From Aurantimonas sp. Leaf443 (lineage in GTDB: Bacteria > Pseudomonadota > Alphaproteobacteria > Rhizobiales > Rhizobiaceae), in assembly GCF_001425575.1 (NCBI RefSeq), contig NZ_LMRD01000006.1:445977-509976 (forward strand): a stretch of 64,000 bases of DNA, read 5' to 3'. Under the pieces are notes generated by a model, which saw nothing but the letters and a program-made list of their open reading frames with translations, had not been told where the DNA came from and did no database searches. How positions within the stretch are numbered: the stretch's first letter is position 1; every line of letters starts with the position of its first letter. A program made the translations under genes and the position numbers. This document shows positions 63,011-64,000 of the stretch, in pieces.

Positions 63011-64000
63011 ATGAGCGCTCTCGACGAAATCCGCGTCGTCTTCTTCCAGGAATGCGAGGAGCAGCTCCAGGAACTGGAGTCGGGCCTCACCCGGATGGAT
63101 GCCGGCGAAACCGACGCCGACACCGTCAATGCCGTGTTCCGCGCGGTGCATTCGATCAAGGGCGGCGCCGGGGCCTTCAGCCTCGACGCGCTGGTGAAAT
63201 TCGCCCACGTCTTCGAGACGACGCTCGACGCCGTGCGGGCCGGGCGCCTGGAAGCGGGCGAGGAGGTCATGGGCGTGATGCTGCGCTCGGCCGACCTCCT
63301 CAGCGATCTCGTGGCCGCCGGCCAGTCCGGCGAGGAGGTCGATCCCGAGCGCGCCAAGGTGCTGATCGTCGAACTGGAGCGCCTGATCGGCAAGGAGCCG
63401 GGCGACGAGGACGACGAGAATGGCGAGGTCTTCGACGATCTCGTCTTCGAGCCCATCGCCTTCGACCTGTCCGAACTCGACCTGTCCGGCCCGTCCGGCC
63501 CGAACTTCCGGATCACCTTCCGGCCCCGTCCCGAGCTCTACGAGAAGGCCAACGAGGCGACCGTCCTCCTGCGCGAGCTCTCGGCGCTCGGCGAGGCGAG
63601 CGTGACCTGCGACCGCGAGGGCCTGCCGGCGCTCGACGAGCTCGACCCCGACGGGGCCTATCTCGCCTGGACGGTGGAACTGACGACCGACAAGAGCGAG
63701 GCGGAGGTCCGCGAGATCTTCGAGTTCGCCGAATGGGACTGCGACCTGACGGTCGAGGTCCTGGGCCTTGCCGACCTCTCCGAACTCCTCCTGCCGGCGG
63801 CCACCGACGTCGACACCGGCTTCGACGTGGCCGCGCTCTTCGCGCGCCTGCAAACCGAGATGACCGGCGGCGAGGCATCGGCCGAGCCGGAAGGCGCCGA
63901 GCCCGCCGAACCCGCCGCGCCCGAGGAGACGGCGCCCGAGCCCGCAGCGCCCAAGCAGAGCGCCGAGCCCGCTGCCCCGGCCGAGAAGCCGGAAAAGGCC
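63011..64000 (+). CDS. cheA: Chemotaxis histidine kinase CheA, copy 2, N-terminal part (cut by window edge)
   Basis: The frame is open from ATG 63011 to the window end (330 codons). It starts with a P1 domain carrying H47 in AVFRAVHSIKGGAGAFSLDAL and HVFETTLDAVR. A CheY/CheB-binding P2-like region follows (FRITFRPRPELYEKANEATVLLRELSALGE), then a Pro/Ala/Glu linker. Dimerisation and kinase domains would lie beyond the edge. It lies 7 bases after cheY. It is clearly different in sequence from copy 1, so this is a second CheA and not a recent duplicate. Confidence 0.93.
   Translation, partial: MSALDEIRVVFFQECEEQLQELESGLTRMDAGETDADTVNAVFRAVHSIKGGAGAFSLDALVKFAHVFETTLDAVRAGRLEAGEEVMGVMLRSADLLSDLVAAGQSGEEVDPERAKVLIVELERLIGKEPGDEDDENGEVFDDLVFEPIAFDLSELDLSGPSGPNFRITFRPRPELYEKANEATVLLRELSALGEASVTCDREGLPALDELDPDGAYLAWTVELTTDKSEAEVREIFEFAEWDCDLTVEVLGLADLSELLLPAATDVDTGFDVAALFARLQTEMTGGEASAEPEGAEPAEPAAPEETAPEPAAPKQSAEPAAPAEKPEKA

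Overview
The window is about 70% GC by eye, densely packed, and looks like an alphaproteobacterial chromosome of the order Hyphomicrobiales (Rhizobiales). Evidence for this includes a BA14K-family protein, a circularly permuted two-piece tmRNA followed by the sspB / DUF4169 / ribbon-helix-helix cluster, the thyA-folA-hflK-hflC-degP block, serB-miaA, ilvB/ilvN/ilvC, and rhizobial-type chemotaxis clusters. An Aurantimonadaceae-like genus (Aureimonas or Aurantimonas) is a guess from overall similarity and was not tested.

Layout. 1-5295: truncated prmA, a small conserved-looking ORF, aminopeptidase P, a BA14K surface protein and an amino-acid permease. 5309-8000: a small accessory island with an MmeI-like restriction protein that has lost its methyltransferase core, and a candidate HNH-like toxin with a DUF2019 partner. 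8017-17700: UvrD/PcrA-type helicase, a hot-dog thioesterase, a GlcD/D-lactate dehydrogenase-type flavoprotein, a 1287-residue AsmA protein and beta-carbonic anhydrase. 17752-19238 (minus strand): tmRNA, its ClpXP adaptor SspB, DUF4169 and a ribbon-helix-helix protein. 19461-27936: thyA-folA, hflK-hflC-degP, serB, miaA and a DUF1206 membrane protein.

27937-39114: branched-chain amino-acid synthesis. ilvB sits behind a leader-peptide attenuator, a VapBC-like toxin-antitoxin pair lies between ilvB and ilvN, and ilvC sits behind a TetR regulator with a palindromic operator. DUF2171, LysE, transglutaminase-like, RecD-like helicase, triple-repeat envelope protein and pdxJ genes are interspersed. 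39246-39965: PilZ protein and tRNA-Lys(CTT), with a possible gene remnant against the tRNA 3' end.

40207-48608: a sulfur island. An Rrf2 regulator and an FAD/NAD(P)-binding protein diverge from a sulfonate ABC transporter (ssuA-ssuC-ssuB) and a PLP enzyme with CBS domains; a flavin reductase and an SsuD-type FMNH2 monooxygenase follow on the other strand. The likely scheme is import of sulfonates, release of sulfite by SsuD with reduced flavin, and incorporation of sulfur into cysteine or cystathionine.

49962-64000: two chemotaxis operons diverging from about 59.75-60.06 kb. The minus operon runs STAS, cheY, cheA, cheW, a frameshifted mcp, cheW, cheR, cheB and a coiled-coil protein with a CheZ-like D-x-x-x-Q motif and CheZ-like C-terminal tail. 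The plus operon runs mcp (ending in a CheR-tether pentapeptide), STAS, cheY and a second cheA cut by the window edge.

The main points for follow-up are the putative CheZ-like phosphatase, the methyltransferase-less MmeI-like protein, the toxin/DUF2019 pair, the toxin-antitoxin pair inside the ilv locus, the ilvB attenuator, and the frameshifted receptor.
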